DNA from: Lathyrus oleraceus
Lineage: Eukaryota > Streptophyta > Magnoliopsida > Fabales > Fabaceae
Assembly: GCF_024323335.1 (NCBI RefSeq)
Contig: NC_066581.1
Span: forward strand, 228,734,539 to 228,798,538
Length of the DNA: 64,000 nucleotides
Reading direction: 5' to 3'
Position numbers and translations under genes: made by a program. The notes beneath the pieces are model-generated. The model did no database searches. It worked only from the letters and a program-made list of their open reading frames with translations, and was not told where the DNA came from. Of this stretch, positions 1 through 10,716 are shown in pieces (the stretch's first letter is position 1; each line of letters starts with the position of its first letter).

Positions 1-473
1 ATAATTAGTGGAAAATATATAAGTTGGAATAAGAGAAAAGGGTTTTCATTTTTGGTAAAGAGTTTTCACGTGAAACAGAGAAGCGACTGAAAAGTGAAAA
101 GTGGAGAAAGGGCAAAGAGGAGGAGCAAGAGAGCACAAGGTTGAAGAACGGGAAAGCTTGAAGCTTAGAGATTGCCGGATTATCTCAGGTAAGGGGGGTT
201 TATCGTCGTTTAATGGGTATTATGGGTTAACATGTGATGGGTAGTGATAAACCGTTGATTTGACCCTAATTGGGATTGTTGAATGCTGAGAAATTATGTT
301 GGCTAAGTGTGTTAAAGCTGTAATTGAATTTGTATTCGAGTGTGTTGTGATTTTCCGAACGTAGAGCTTTTTACGGAATTGGAATCGGAGGTCCGGAAGT
401 CCTCCAATGGCGGAAAATGCGGAGAACTCTGCATTCTGCCTTGTGTTAGCGCAGGAACTGCTGTTTTGTCTGC

Positions 474-652
474 GTTAACCGGTTAACCCTGGGCGTTAAC
501 CGGTTAACACTGTTATATTTTGTGATAATGTGCTATTTTGCCTGCGTTAACCGGTTAACCCAGGGCATTAACCGGTTAACACTGTTGCGTTTTGCCAGAA
601 AGTGTGTTTTGTCCTGCGTTAACCGGTTAACCCAGGGCGTTAACCGGTTAAC
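474..652. repeat. Cluster of six GTTAACCGGTTAAC palindromes in the 5' LTR
   Basis: Copies lie at 474-487, 495-508, 546-559, 567-580 (first base changed), 618-631 and 639-652. They are arranged as three pairs with a 21 bp step inside each pair and a 72 bp step between pairs. The same cluster is at 6850-7028 in the 3' LTR. Each copy contains GGTTAA, the known core of plant GT-box (trihelix factor) sites, in both orientations. A role as LTR enhancer is an inference. Confidence 0.85.
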
Positions 653-796
653 ACTGTTGGAAATCAGAAAAATTGGTATTTTAATGTTGTGAACATAATT
701 GGTGATTGGCCTATTATCGTTAATTTTGATGAATAATTTTGTTGGATTATGTTATGAAGTGTTGATACAAATATGTTGATAAGTTGTGTTAAAGTT

Positions 797-1144
797 GTTG
801 AAAATACTGAGTTGTAGGCTTGATGAGCCAAAGTTGATTATAAGTTGATTTTGTTGAAAATACTGAGTTGTAGGCTTGATGAGCCAAAGTTGATTATAAG
901 TTGATTATGTTGAAAACCTTGTTGTGTTGCTATTATTATTATGTTGTCGGAATTGTAAAGTCGTGTATGCCATGTACATTCATACGCATTAAGTCGGGGC
1001 TTTGTTCACACCACGTTGACCTGGATTGGCAAATTTTAAGTTGAAAGTTGAAGGCTTACGCCTTGATGGAGCTTTGCTCACACCACGTTGGCCTGGATTG
1101 GCAAATTTTAAGTTGAAAGTTGAAGGCTTATGCCTTGATGCCCA
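797..1144. repeat. Two short tandem duplications in the LTR
   Basis: A 56 bp unit (GTTGAAAATACTGAG...) is present twice at about 797-908. A 72 bp unit containing CACCACGTTG is present twice at about 1001-1144. The 3' LTR repeats both at +6376. The second pair differs at a few sites between LTRs. Confidence 0.8.
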
Positions 1145-1757
1145 ATAAAATGGCAATGATTTTAAGTTGGGAGTTTTACTCCGATTGGTACCACATGCAT
1201 GACGAGTCGAGTCTCATTTGAGTTGCATTTTATGTTGTTATTGAGTTGCATTTTATGTTGCCATTGAGTTGCATTTTACGTTGTTATTGAGTATGATATT
1301 TGAGTTGATGTGCCGTTACCGAATGCATGATATGATTAGGGTGATTAACGTGTAAATTTACTTAGCATTACATGATGATTTATAATGCTTATTATATCGA
1401 TTGAGGAACTCACCCTTACAACTATTTTTCAGGTAACGAGCAGTGAGTGAGTAGAAGCTAGTGCTTGGAGTCTAGTGTGGTCTCCTTAGTGGGTCATGCT
1501 CTGATAGATGTAACATCGGGACGGGATGTTTTAACTTGTTGAATAATTTTATGTGTAATGTATTACATATGTTGAATGATTTCTATCCGCTGCGTATTTT
1601 GCAAGAAGTGTTTATGTTGAATTAAATAATGAGCATGACTGATTTTTATGGTGAAATGTGTGAAGTGTTGTGTGACACCCTTGTTGCATAATTACTCTGA
1701 TATATATTTGTTGTTGTTATTAAATATTTGGGGTATTTTAGAAGGGTGTTACATTAG

Positions 1758-1769
1758 TGGTATCAGAGC
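1758..1769 (+). promoter_or_regulatory. Primer-binding site, initiator tRNA-Met
   Basis: TGGTATCAGAGC lies four bases after the LTR end. It is complementary to the 3' end of plant initiator tRNA-Met, the usual primer of chromoviruses. Confidence 0.93.
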
Positions 1770-1867
1770 AGGTCGGTCTGTCCGGCCAGTTGTCGTGTCG
1801 TTACTGTGTAACAATTGTGTATTGTTACTAATCTAACTTTTAAGTTGTGTTGTATTGATAAGTTGAA

Positions 1868-4800
1868 ATGGCTGGAAGGAATGACGCTGCAATGGCTGCC
1901 GCAATGCAAGCAATGGCACAAGCTGTGCAGAACTTGCCAAATGCTGGTGGTGATGCTGGATCACGTAGCTTGGCGACTTTTCAGAGAGAGAATCCGCCGG
2001 TGTTTAAAGGGAAGCATGATCCAGATGCAGCCTTGGGGTGGTTGAAAGAGATTGAGAGAATCTTCCGTGTTATGGATTGCACTCCAGCTCAGAAGGTTCG
2101 GTATGGTACTCACATGCTAGCAGTCGAAGCTGATGACTTGTGGCTAGAGACTCACGAGAGGTTGACTGTGGCAGGTGAAGTCATTACTTGGGATGTATTC
2201 CGTAGGGAATTCATGAGAAAGTATTATCCGGAAGATGTCCGTGGTAAGAAGGAAATTGAGTTCCTTGAGCTGAAGCAAGGAAACATGTCTGTCACTGATT
2301 ATGCTGCGAAATTTGTGGAGCTGTCCAAATTTTATCCTCATTACACTGGTGCTGGTGCTGAATTTTCAAAGTGCATCAAGTTTGAAAATGGACTGCGCTC
2401 TGAAATTAAGAAGGCTGTTGGGTATCAGAAGATACGCATTTTTACTGAATTGGTTGATAGCTGCAGGATATTTGAAGAAGACAATAATGCTCATTACAAG
2501 ATTGTCAGTGACCGCAGGGGCAAGCAACATCAAAACCGTGGCAAGCCGTATGATGCCCCAGTGGGAAAAGGGAAACAAGGAGCTGCTCCGGCTCAGAGGA
2601 CTAGTAGGGGAGGTGCTCCTGTTGGTATAGTTTGCTTCAAATGTGGTCAGGCTGGTCATAAGAGTAATGTATGCACTGTTGAAGTAAAGAGGTGTTTTCG
2701 CTGTGGTAAGACTGGTCATGCAATAGCTGATTGCAAGCACAAGGAAGTGATTTGTTTTAATTGTGGCGAAGAAGGGCATATTGGAAGTCAGTGTCAGAAG
2801 CCGAAGAAATCTCAGACTGGGAAGGTGTTCGCATTGACCGGAACTCAAACCTCCAGTGAGGACAGACTTATCCGAGGTACGTGTTATATTAATGGCTTTC
2901 CTCTTGTAGCTATTATTGACACAGGTGCGACTCATTCCTTTATATCTTTGGATTGTGCTGTGAAACTTAAGTTAGAGATATCTGAGATGTTTGGTAGTAT
3001 GGTAATTGATACTCCTGCGAAGGGTTCAGTGACTACTACTTCAGTTTGTTTAAATTGTCCTTTGAATATTTTTGGTAGAGACTTTGGGATGGACCTAGTG
3101 TGTCTTCCACTAGTGCAGATTGATGTCATTCTGGGTATGAACTGGTTGGTGTTTAACCGAGTTTCTATCAATTGTTTTGATAAGACTGTGGTCTTTCCTG
3201 AGGTTGAGGAAGGAAAGGATTTGTTTCTATCAGCGAGACAAGTGAATGAGGAAGTAGCTGATGGGGCAGAGTTGTTTATGCTGTTAGCGACTTTGGAGGC
3301 TAAAGATAAGCTGGTGATTGGCGATCTAGCCGTGGTGTGTGATTTTCCTGATGTGTTTCCGGAAGAGGTGAATGAATTACCGCCAGAGCGTGAAGTGGAG
3401 TTCTCGATTGATTTGGTACCTGGTACTAGGCCGATATCGATGGCTCCGTACCGTATGTCTGCTGTTGAGTTAACTGAATTGAAGAGTCAGTTGGAAGATC
3501 AGTTGGATAAGAAATTTATTCGTCCGAGTGTGTCACCGTGGGGTGCACCAGTGCTATTGGTTAAGAAGAAAGAAGGTACTATGAGGTTGTGTGTGGACTA
3601 CAGGCAACTGAATAAAGTGACGATCAAGAATCGGTATCCTTTGCCGAGGATTGATGATTTGATGGATCAGTTGGTTGGTGCAAGTGTGTTCAGCAAAATA
3701 GATTTGAGATCTGGGTATCATCAGATCCGTGTGAAAACCGAGGATATTCAGAAGACTGATTTCAGAACAAGGTATGGACATTATGAGTATTCTGTAATGC
3801 CTTTTGGTGTGACTAATGCGCCTGGAGTATTTATGGAGTATATGAATAGGATTTTCCATCCGTACCTAGACAAGTTTGTTGTGGTGTTTATTGATGATAT
3901 TTTGGTGTATTCGAAATCTGAAGAAGAGCATGCTGAGCATTTGAGAGTGGTTTTAGAAGTTCTCCGAGAAAAGAAGTTATTTGCTAAATTGTCCAAGTGT
4001 GAATTTTGGTTAGGAGAGGTGAGTTTTCTTGGTCATGTGATTTCAAGAGGTGGCGTTGCTGTTGATCCTTCTAAGATAGAAGCGGTATCTAAGTGGGAAG
4101 CTCCGAAGTCTGTTGCTGAGATTCGAAGTTTCCTTGGTTTGGCTGGTTATTATAGGAAGTTCATTGAGGGATTTTCTAAGTTGGCGTTACCGTTGACGAT
4201 GTTGACTAGGAAGGGGCAAGCGTTTGTTTGGGATTCAAAATGTGAAGAAGGTTTCCGAGAGTTAAAGAGAAGGTTAACTATTGCTCCTATTCTGATATTA
4301 CCGAGTCCGTCGGAACCATTTGAGGTTTACTGTGATGCTTCATTGTTGGGTTTGGGTGGTGTGTTGATGCAGAATAAGCAGGTTATAGCTTATGCTTCGA
4401 GACAGCTGAGGGTTCACGAGAGGAACTACCCGACGCACGATTTAGAGTTGGCAGCTGTGGTATTTGTTCTGAAGTTATGGAGGCATTACTTGTACGGGTC
4501 AAGATTTGAAGTTTTCAGTGACCATAAAAGTTTAAAGTATTTGTTTGATTAGAAAGAGCTGAATATGAGACAGAGAAGATGGTTAGAGTTTCTGAAGGAT
4601 TATGACTTTGGTTTGAATTACCATCCGGGTAAAGCAAACGTAGTGGCTGATGCATTGAGTCGGAAATCATTACACATGTCTATGCTAATGGTTAAGGAAT
4701 TGGATTTAATTGAGCAGTTTAGAGACTTGAGTTTGGTGTGTGAGAGTACTCACAATAATGTTAAATTGGGAATGTTGAAGTTAACAAGTGGTATTCTGGA

Positions 4801-6220
4801 TGAGATCAGAGAGGGTCAGAAATCCGATATGCTTTTGGTTGATAAGTTGACTCTAGTGAATCAAGGTCAAGGTGGCGAATTCAGAGTTGATGAGAATGGT
4901 GTTTTGAAATTTGGTAATCGGGTGTGCATTCCGAATGTTACCGAACTTAAGGAGAGTATTCTTGAAGAAGGGCATCGTAGTGGGTTGAGTATTCATCCTG
5001 GAGCTACGAAGATGTATCATGATTTGAAGAAGTTATTTTGGTGGCCGGGAATGAAAAGAGAAATCGCAAGTTTTGTTTATTCTTGTTTGACTTGTCAGAA
5101 GTCAAAGATTGAGCATCAGAAGCCGTCTGGGCTAATGCAACCGTTGGCTATTCCAGAGTGGAAGTGGGATAGTATCAGTATGGATTTTGTTTCTGGTTTA
5201 CCAAGGACAATTAAGAATTTTGAAGCTATTTGGGTGATTGTTGACAGATTGACAAAGTCGGCTCATTTCATTCCGATTAGAATGGATTATCCGTTAGAGA
5301 GATTAGCTGAGTTGTATATTGAGAAGATTGTAAGGTTGCATGGTATTCCGTCGAGTATTGTTTCGGACAGAGATCCTAGATTTACATCGAAATTTTGGGA
5401 AGGTTTGCAGAAGGCTTTGGGAACTAAGCTGAGATTGAGTTCTGCATATCACCCGCAGACTGATGGTCAGACTGAGAGGACGATTCAGTCACTAGAGGAT
5501 TTGTTGAGGGCTTGTGTTTTGGAAAAGGGAGGTGCTTGGGATTGTTATTTACCTTTGATTGAGTTTACCTACAACAATAGTTTTCATTCGAGCATTGGTA
5601 TGGCACCGTTTGAAGCTTTGTATGGTAGGAGATGTCGGACACCGTTATGTTGGTATGAGTCCGGTGAGAGTGCTGTGGTTGGACCGGAGATTGTTCAACA
5701 GACTACAGAAAAGATTAAGATGATTCAGGAGAAGATGAGAATTGCTCAGAGTCGTCAGAAGAGTTATCATGATAAGAGGAGGAAGTCACTTGAGTTTCAA
5801 GAGGGAGATCATGTGTTTCTTCGTGTTACTCCGATAACTGGGGTTGGTCGAGCTTTGAAGTCAAAGAAGTTGACACCTCGATTTATTGGTCCTTATCAGA
5901 TTTTGAAGAGGATAGGAGAGGTAGCCTATCGTATCGCTTTACCGCCGTCACTTGCGAATTTGCATGAGGTTTTTCATGTGTCTCAGTTGAGGAGGTACAT
6001 TCATGATCCGTCGCATGTAGTCCAAGTAGATGATGTACAGGTGAGAGATAACCTGACCGTTGGAACATCACCTATGAGGATTGAGGATCGAGAGTTGAAG
6101 CAGTTGCGGGGTAAAGAGATTGCCTTGGTGAAGGTAGCTTGGGGAGGACCAGCAGGTGGCAATGTGACTTGGGAACTGGAGAGTCAGATGAAGGAGTCTT
6201 ATCCGGAGTTATTTGCTTGA
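1868..6220 (+). pseudogene. Tekay gag-pol polyprotein, interrupted by one in-frame stop
   Basis: The frame opens at the ATG at 1868, about 100 bp after the primer site, and runs to a TGA at 6218. Domains in order: Gag (about residues 1-250); three CCHC zinc knuckles (from about residues 256, 276 and 296); protease with DTGATHSF (near residue 350); reverse transcriptase with FIDDI (near 675); RNase H with YCDAS (near 823); integrase with an HHCC zinc domain (about 4975-5105) and DDE residues near 5176, 5361 and 5471; and a C-terminal chromodomain (about 6096-6205, KVAWGG...VTWE). The chromodomain and motif style place it in the Tekay/Del clade. A single TAG at 4550-4552, near the end of RNase H, splits it into an 894-codon and a downstream part in the same frame. 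There is no frameshift. As it stands the copy would give Gag-Pro-RT without integrase. Confidence 0.95.
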
Positions 6221-6250
6221 GGTATGTTTTCGAGGACGAAAACTCTTTTA

Positions 6251-6262
6251 GTAGGGGAGAGT
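6251..6262 (+). promoter_or_regulatory. Polypurine tract of the Tekay element
   Basis: GTAGGGGAGAGT sits directly before the TG of the 3' LTR, as expected for the plus-strand primer of reverse transcription. Confidence 0.85.
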
Positions 6263-8129
6263 TGTAACACCCCGAATTAAATAAGAGGATTATTTAAATT
6301 AAGTTAATAATATATTTAATAATTTAATTAAATAAATTGAATTATTGGATTATTATTATTATTATTATTTGGAATAATAATTAGTGGAAAATATATAAGT
6401 TGGAATAAGAGAAAAGGGTTTTCATTTTTGGTAAAGAGTTTTCACGTGAAACAGAGAAGCGGCTGAAAAGTGAAAAGTGGAGAAAGGGAAAAGAGGAGGA
6501 GCAAAAGAGCACAAGGTTGAAGAACGGAAAAGCTTGAAGCTTAGAGATTGCCGGATTATCTCAGGTAAGGGGGGTTTATCGTCGTTTAATGGGTATTATG
6601 GGTTAACATGTGATGGGTAGTGATAAACCGTTGATTTGACCCTAATTGGGATTGTTGAATGCTGAGAAATTATGTTGGCTAAGTGTGTTAAAGCTGTAAT
6701 TGAATTTGTATTCGAGTGTGTTGTGATTTTCCGAACGTAGAGCTTTTTACGGAATTGGAATCGGAGGTTCGGAAGTCCTCCAATGGCGGAAAATGCGGAG
6801 AACTCTGCATTCTGCCTTGTGTTAGCGCAGGAACTGCTGTTTTGTCTGCGTTAACCGGTTAACCCTGGGCGTTAACCGGTTAACACTGTTATATTTTGTG
6901 ATAATGTGCTGTTTTTCCTGCGTTAACCGGTTAACCCAGGGCATTAACCGGTTAACACTGTTGCGTTTTGCCAGAAAGTGTGTTTTGTCCTGCGTTAACC
7001 GGTTAACCCAGGGCGTTAACCGGTTAACACTGTTGGAAATCAGAAAAATTGGTATTTTAATGTTGTGAACATAATTGGTGATTGGCCTATTATCGTTAAT
7101 TTTGATGAATAATTTTGTTGGGTTATGTTATGAAGTGTTGATACAAATATGTTGATAAGTTGTGTTAAAGTTGTTGAAAATACTGAGTTGTAGGCTTGAT
7201 GAGCCAAAGTTGATTATAAGTTGATTTTGTTGAAAATACTGAGTTGTAGGCTTGATGAGCCAAAGTTGATTATAAGTTGATTATGTTGAAAACCTTGTTG
7301 TGTTGCTATTATTATTATGTTGTCGGAATTGTAAAGTCGTGTATGCCATGTACATTCATATGCATTAAGTCGGGGCTTTGCTCACACCACGTTGGCCTGG
7401 ATTGGCAAATTTTAAGTTGAAAGTTGAAGGCTTACGCCTTGATGGAGCTTTGCTCACACCACGTTGGCCTGGATTGGCAAATTTTAAGTTGAAAGTTGAA
7501 GGCTTATGCCTTGATGCCCAATAAAATGGCAATGATTTTAAGTTGGGAGTTTTACTCCGATTGGTACCACATGCATGACGAGTCGAGTCTCATTTGAGTT
7601 GCATTTTATGTTGTTATTGAGTTGCATTTTATGTTGCCATTGAGTTGCATTTTACGTTGTTATTGAGTATGATATTTGAGTTGATGTGCCGTTACCGAAT
7701 GCATGATATGATTAGGGTGATTAACGTGTAAATTTACTTAGCATTACATGATGATTTATAATGCTTATTATATCGATTGAGGAACTCACCCTTACAACTA
7801 TTTTTCAGGTAACGAGCAGTGAGTGAGTAGAAGCTAGTGCTTGGAGTCTAGTGTGGTCTCCTTAGTGGGTCATGCTCTGATAGATGTAACATCGGGACGG
7901 GATGTTTTAACTTGTTGAATAATTTTATGTGTAATGTATTACATATGTTGAATGATTTCTATCCGCTGCGTATTTTGCAAGAAGTGTTTATGTTGAATTA
8001 AATAATGAGCATGACTGATTTTTATGGTGAAATGTGTGAAGTGTTGTGTGACACCCTTGTTGCATAATTACTCTGATATATATTTGTTGTTGTTATTAAA
8101 TATTTGGGGTATTTTAGAAGGGTGTTACA
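6263..8129 (+). repeat. 3' LTR of the Tekay element (1867 bp)
   Basis: It starts TGTAACACCCC and ends GGGTGTTACA. An AT-rich stretch with an (ATT)n run lies at 6345-6370. The palindrome cluster is at 6850-7028. Confidence 0.95.
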
Positions 8130-8690
8130 AGCGAGATATCCATCTCGAATCCTAGTCTCAGGAGTGCGTGGTATCCACCACGTTCCATTTCCATCTTATT
8201 TGCAAAATTATTTAATAAGGATTAAGTGTTTTTGAATTTGATTGAGAAAGGGTTTGAAGAAACCGCATTGACAATTTTAGACGATGGCGAGAGCTAAGAT
8301 AGGCGAGGCATCCGCCTCGAATCTTAATCTCAGGAGTGCGTGGTATACACCATGTTCCATTTCCATCTTTATTGAAAGGTGTTTGGATAGGAATTAAGTA
8401 TTTTGAGTTTTTGTTGTGAAAATAACTTGACACTAGATCAAGCATTGATGGACGTTTAAGAGAAATATTTGAATGAGTGTTTAAGAGAAAACAAAGTAGA
8501 TAAATTTGGATGATGGCGAGAGCTAGGGTAGGCGAGACATCCATCTCGAACCCTAGTCTCAGGAGTGCGTGGTATACACCACGTTCCATTTCCATCTTTA
8601 TTGAAAAGGTCTTGAATATGAATTAATATTTTTTGAGTTTTTATTATGAAAAATGGCTTGACGTTGGATCAAGCATTTGATGAAGGTTTG
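8130..8690. repeat. Degenerate ~235 bp tandem repeat, three units, first cut by the Tekay insertion
   Basis: Units begin near 8130 (partial), 8283 and 8514. Each contains GATGGCGAGAGCTA, then a short inverted repeat GGCGAG..CATCC..CTCGAA, CTCAGGAGTGCGTGGTAT, and CACGTTCCATTTCCATCTT. Each is followed by an AT-rich part holding TTGACxxTxGATCAAG. I do not recognise the family and see no coding capacity. Confidence 0.75.
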
Positions 8691-9477
8691 GGAGAAATGG
8701 ATTTGATTTTTTTATTGAGAAAATACTCGACATTGGATCGAGTCTTATTTTTGATCTTTTGGAAATAGTTGATTTTATTCTTGTGTTAGTAGCTAACTAA
8801 ACAGTCAAACCAATAAAGAAATGAAAAGCAGTAAAATTATTACACATCGGGGGACTGGGGGTACATTTTGTCAAATGGGGATTCAAAGTACGGGAATAAT
8901 TAAATCGGGCCCAAACAACAAATAATGCAATGTATGAGTGTAAGTGCAAGAGAATTGGCTCATTGTAAGAAGGCCCAAGAGTAAGCCATGTGAAGAAAAC
9001 AACAAATACAAAATTATATTTACAAGACACTCAAAAATTTAATTGAAGGAAACAACATCGGGACGTGCACGGATAAAAATCGGGATGCGAGGATGCGAAT
9101 CAAAGTCGCATAACGCATTGACGTGCAAGGCAGATGGAGATTTAAAAAAAAACAAGAAATCTAGATAATGTGCTCAAAGCCGGTTTGCACATATTAACAA
9201 CAATCGAAATGTCATATGTGATTAATCAAAACGCAGCGAAATACCATCAATGTATCGATAAAAATAATCATGGATGAACAACATGGGCATTGTTGAAACC
9301 ATAAATTAAAATCGATGTTTAACAAATAAAAATAAAATAACAGCGAAAGAAATAAAAGCTAAAGTTGAAAAGTGAGAATAAAATAAAACAAAATGATTAA
9401 TAATAAAATAGATCCGAAATCAATCAAAGATTAAAAATTGAATAAAGTGAAAAAAAAACTAAAACCAAAGTGAAGCA
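8691..9477. other. AT-rich non-coding DNA, no gene seen
   Basis: This holds stop-rich, A-rich sequence with no recognised protein similarity. A stretch at 8800-9100 contains ACATCGGGGGACTGGGG and similar phrases. It may be LTR or untranslated sequence of an old element, but I cannot place it. Confidence 0.5.
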
Positions 9478-9551
9478 CAAGGGTATTGAACTCAAGACCA
9501 AAGGCTTGCCAAAGCATCCCTTTACCAACTCCACCAGACAAGCATCCTTGT
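9478..9551 (-). other. tRNA-like segment (possible tRNA-derived element)
   Basis: On the - strand a box-A-like CTGGTGGAGTTGGTAAAGG is followed about 35 nt later by a box-B-like GAGTTCAATACCC. The overall length is about that of a tRNA. The T arm departs from the GGTTCGA consensus and no clean acceptor stem is seen, so this is not a functional tRNA gene. It may be a SINE relic. Confidence 0.35.
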
Positions 9552-10329
9552 CGTATGATCTCAAGCACTAATAGATAAGATAAAAAAACGGACCAAACCT
9601 TTTAAATAAAATACAAAGTTGAAAAAACAGTAGCAGAACAAGTTCATCTTTAACGCACATAGATTCTGTTTCTTTCCATTTTGAACATCAAAGATTTAAC
9701 GGCAAGATAACATCACAAACAAACAGGCAGCGGTATTGCTAAATCAAACATGGAGTTCAAATCGGAACAACAATCATGGTTCCCTCAGAAGGATGTAAAG
9801 CATAATCGAAACATAAAAATAAAGCTCGGAAAGGAAGCTAACTGGTTGCGGCGAGCTCGATCGATGGATGTGAGTAAGCGTTTCGCCTGAACCGGTTTTG
9901 ATCTTCTTGTCCGCTTTTCACCACCAAGAAAAACTATGGCTTTATTTTCTCCTTGCCGTCGGATCCTCTTTCTCTTAGTGAACAGTAACGGTGCTTTATG
10001 TTTTTCAGAATTCTCCCTTCCTTTTGGGTGAACAGTGGCGGCTATCCAAAACTTAGGTTTTTTCGTGAATAGTGATTGCTTTTTATATATGACTTCTCTC
10101 CTCTCTGCTGTGTTGATGTGTTTCCTCAGAGTAGTGGGAAGTGTCTGTACTGGGAGAGGTTTTGAATTTTTTCCTTATTCCAGCTTGTGGTCCCTCTCCC
10201 AATTCCTCTTCATTTCGAAAACTTCACCATTGGTAAGAAAACTTTCACCACTGTAACTCACTTAGCTGAAAAGTTTGTTTTAGAATTAACTGATTTTGCG
10301 TATTTGTATTGCAACAGCTTCGGCGTGGA
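9552..10329. other. Non-coding DNA with a minus-strand TATA-like site next to the gene-fragment mosaic
   Basis: No protein is recognised. TATATAAA occurs on the - strand at about 10083-10090. A stretch near 10231-10318 starts with GTAAG and ends in TTGCAACAG, so on the + strand it looks like a small intron. The repeated phrase GTGAACAGT / GTGAATAGT occurs at 9980-10070. It could be promoter or LTR sequence of an unrecognised element. Confidence 0.4.
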
Positions 10330-10692
10330 TCATATAACAGTTTGATAGGATTCAACGAATGGACTAAAATGCAATGCAATGCTTGTTTTCCCTGTGGAAT
10401 ATTGACCGAGAAGCATGACCATTGGCTTAGCATCAAAATTATTGTTGGTCAATAAGGGAGATACAAAATCATTGAATCGATCAGTAGCCTCCAACGGTTT
10501 TAGCCGCTCCACATACAACTTCTTCAAGCCATCAATTATTGATGTCACTGCATTGAGGGGTAACTTCTTCGCAGGTTTTGAAGCAACCGGTGGAAAGGGC
10601 TGAAGTCGCAATATTGCAAATGCCAAAAGGAAAATAATTGCAGACGTCAGATTGATGGCTGCAGAATAACCAATATCGGCCACGGTCGCCAT
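10330..10692 (-). pseudogene. Chimeric ORF: OSCA/CSC1 channel N-terminus fused to EHD-GTPase fragment
   Basis: This 120-codon frame starts at an ATG at 10692. Residues 1-33 (MATVADIGYSAAIN... to AILRLQPF) match the start of OSCA/CSC1 (early-responsive-to-dehydration type) calcium channels, including the first membrane segment. Residues ~34-102 switch to an EH-domain-containing GTPase of the endocytic EHD family: VTSIIDGLKKLY, RFNDFVSPLLTN, then the P-loop GQYSTGKT. The rest (SIALHFSP...) matches neither. The two gene pieces are joined in frame with no intron signal between them. Both are tiny parts of proteins several hundred residues long, so no normal function is expected. It lies 24 bp downstream of the ARMC8 piece on the same strand. 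Identification of both parts is strong; the mechanism is inferred. Confidence 0.85.
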
Positions 10693-10716
10693 TTTTCTCT
10701 CCCTTTAAAGCACCCT

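Larger units (their letters stand above)
1..1753 (+). repeat. 5' LTR of the Tekay element (truncated by window start)
   Basis: It matches 6377-8129 base for base apart from about eleven substitutions and ends in TGTTACA directly before the primer-binding site. It holds six copies of a 14 bp palindrome (474-652) and two short tandem duplications (797-908 and 1001-1144). Confidence 0.95.
1..8129 (+). mobile_element. Tekay/Del-type chromovirus LTR retrotransposon, 5' end outside window
   Basis: This is a Ty3/gypsy element with two LTRs, an initiator-tRNA-Met primer site, one long gag-pol frame ending in a chromodomain, and a polypurine tract. The 3' LTR is 1867 bp and begins and ends with the inverted repeat TGTAACA/TGTTACA. 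Position 1 of the window matches position 6377, so about 114 bp of the 5' LTR lie upstream. The two LTRs align over 1753 bp without an indel and differ at about eleven sites by eye (~0.6%), so the insertion is recent. The target duplication cannot be checked because the left flank is missing. The element interrupts the ~235 bp tandem repeat that continues at 8130. Confidence 0.95.

Noticed and set aside
4550..4552. The Tekay TAG as a programmed readthrough site.
   Set aside because: Readthrough sites in retroelements lie between gag and pol; this one is inside RNase H with no recognisable readthrough context, so a nonsense mutation is simpler.
9478..9551. A functional tRNA gene on the - strand.
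   Set aside because: The T-loop consensus is broken and there is no clean acceptor stem.
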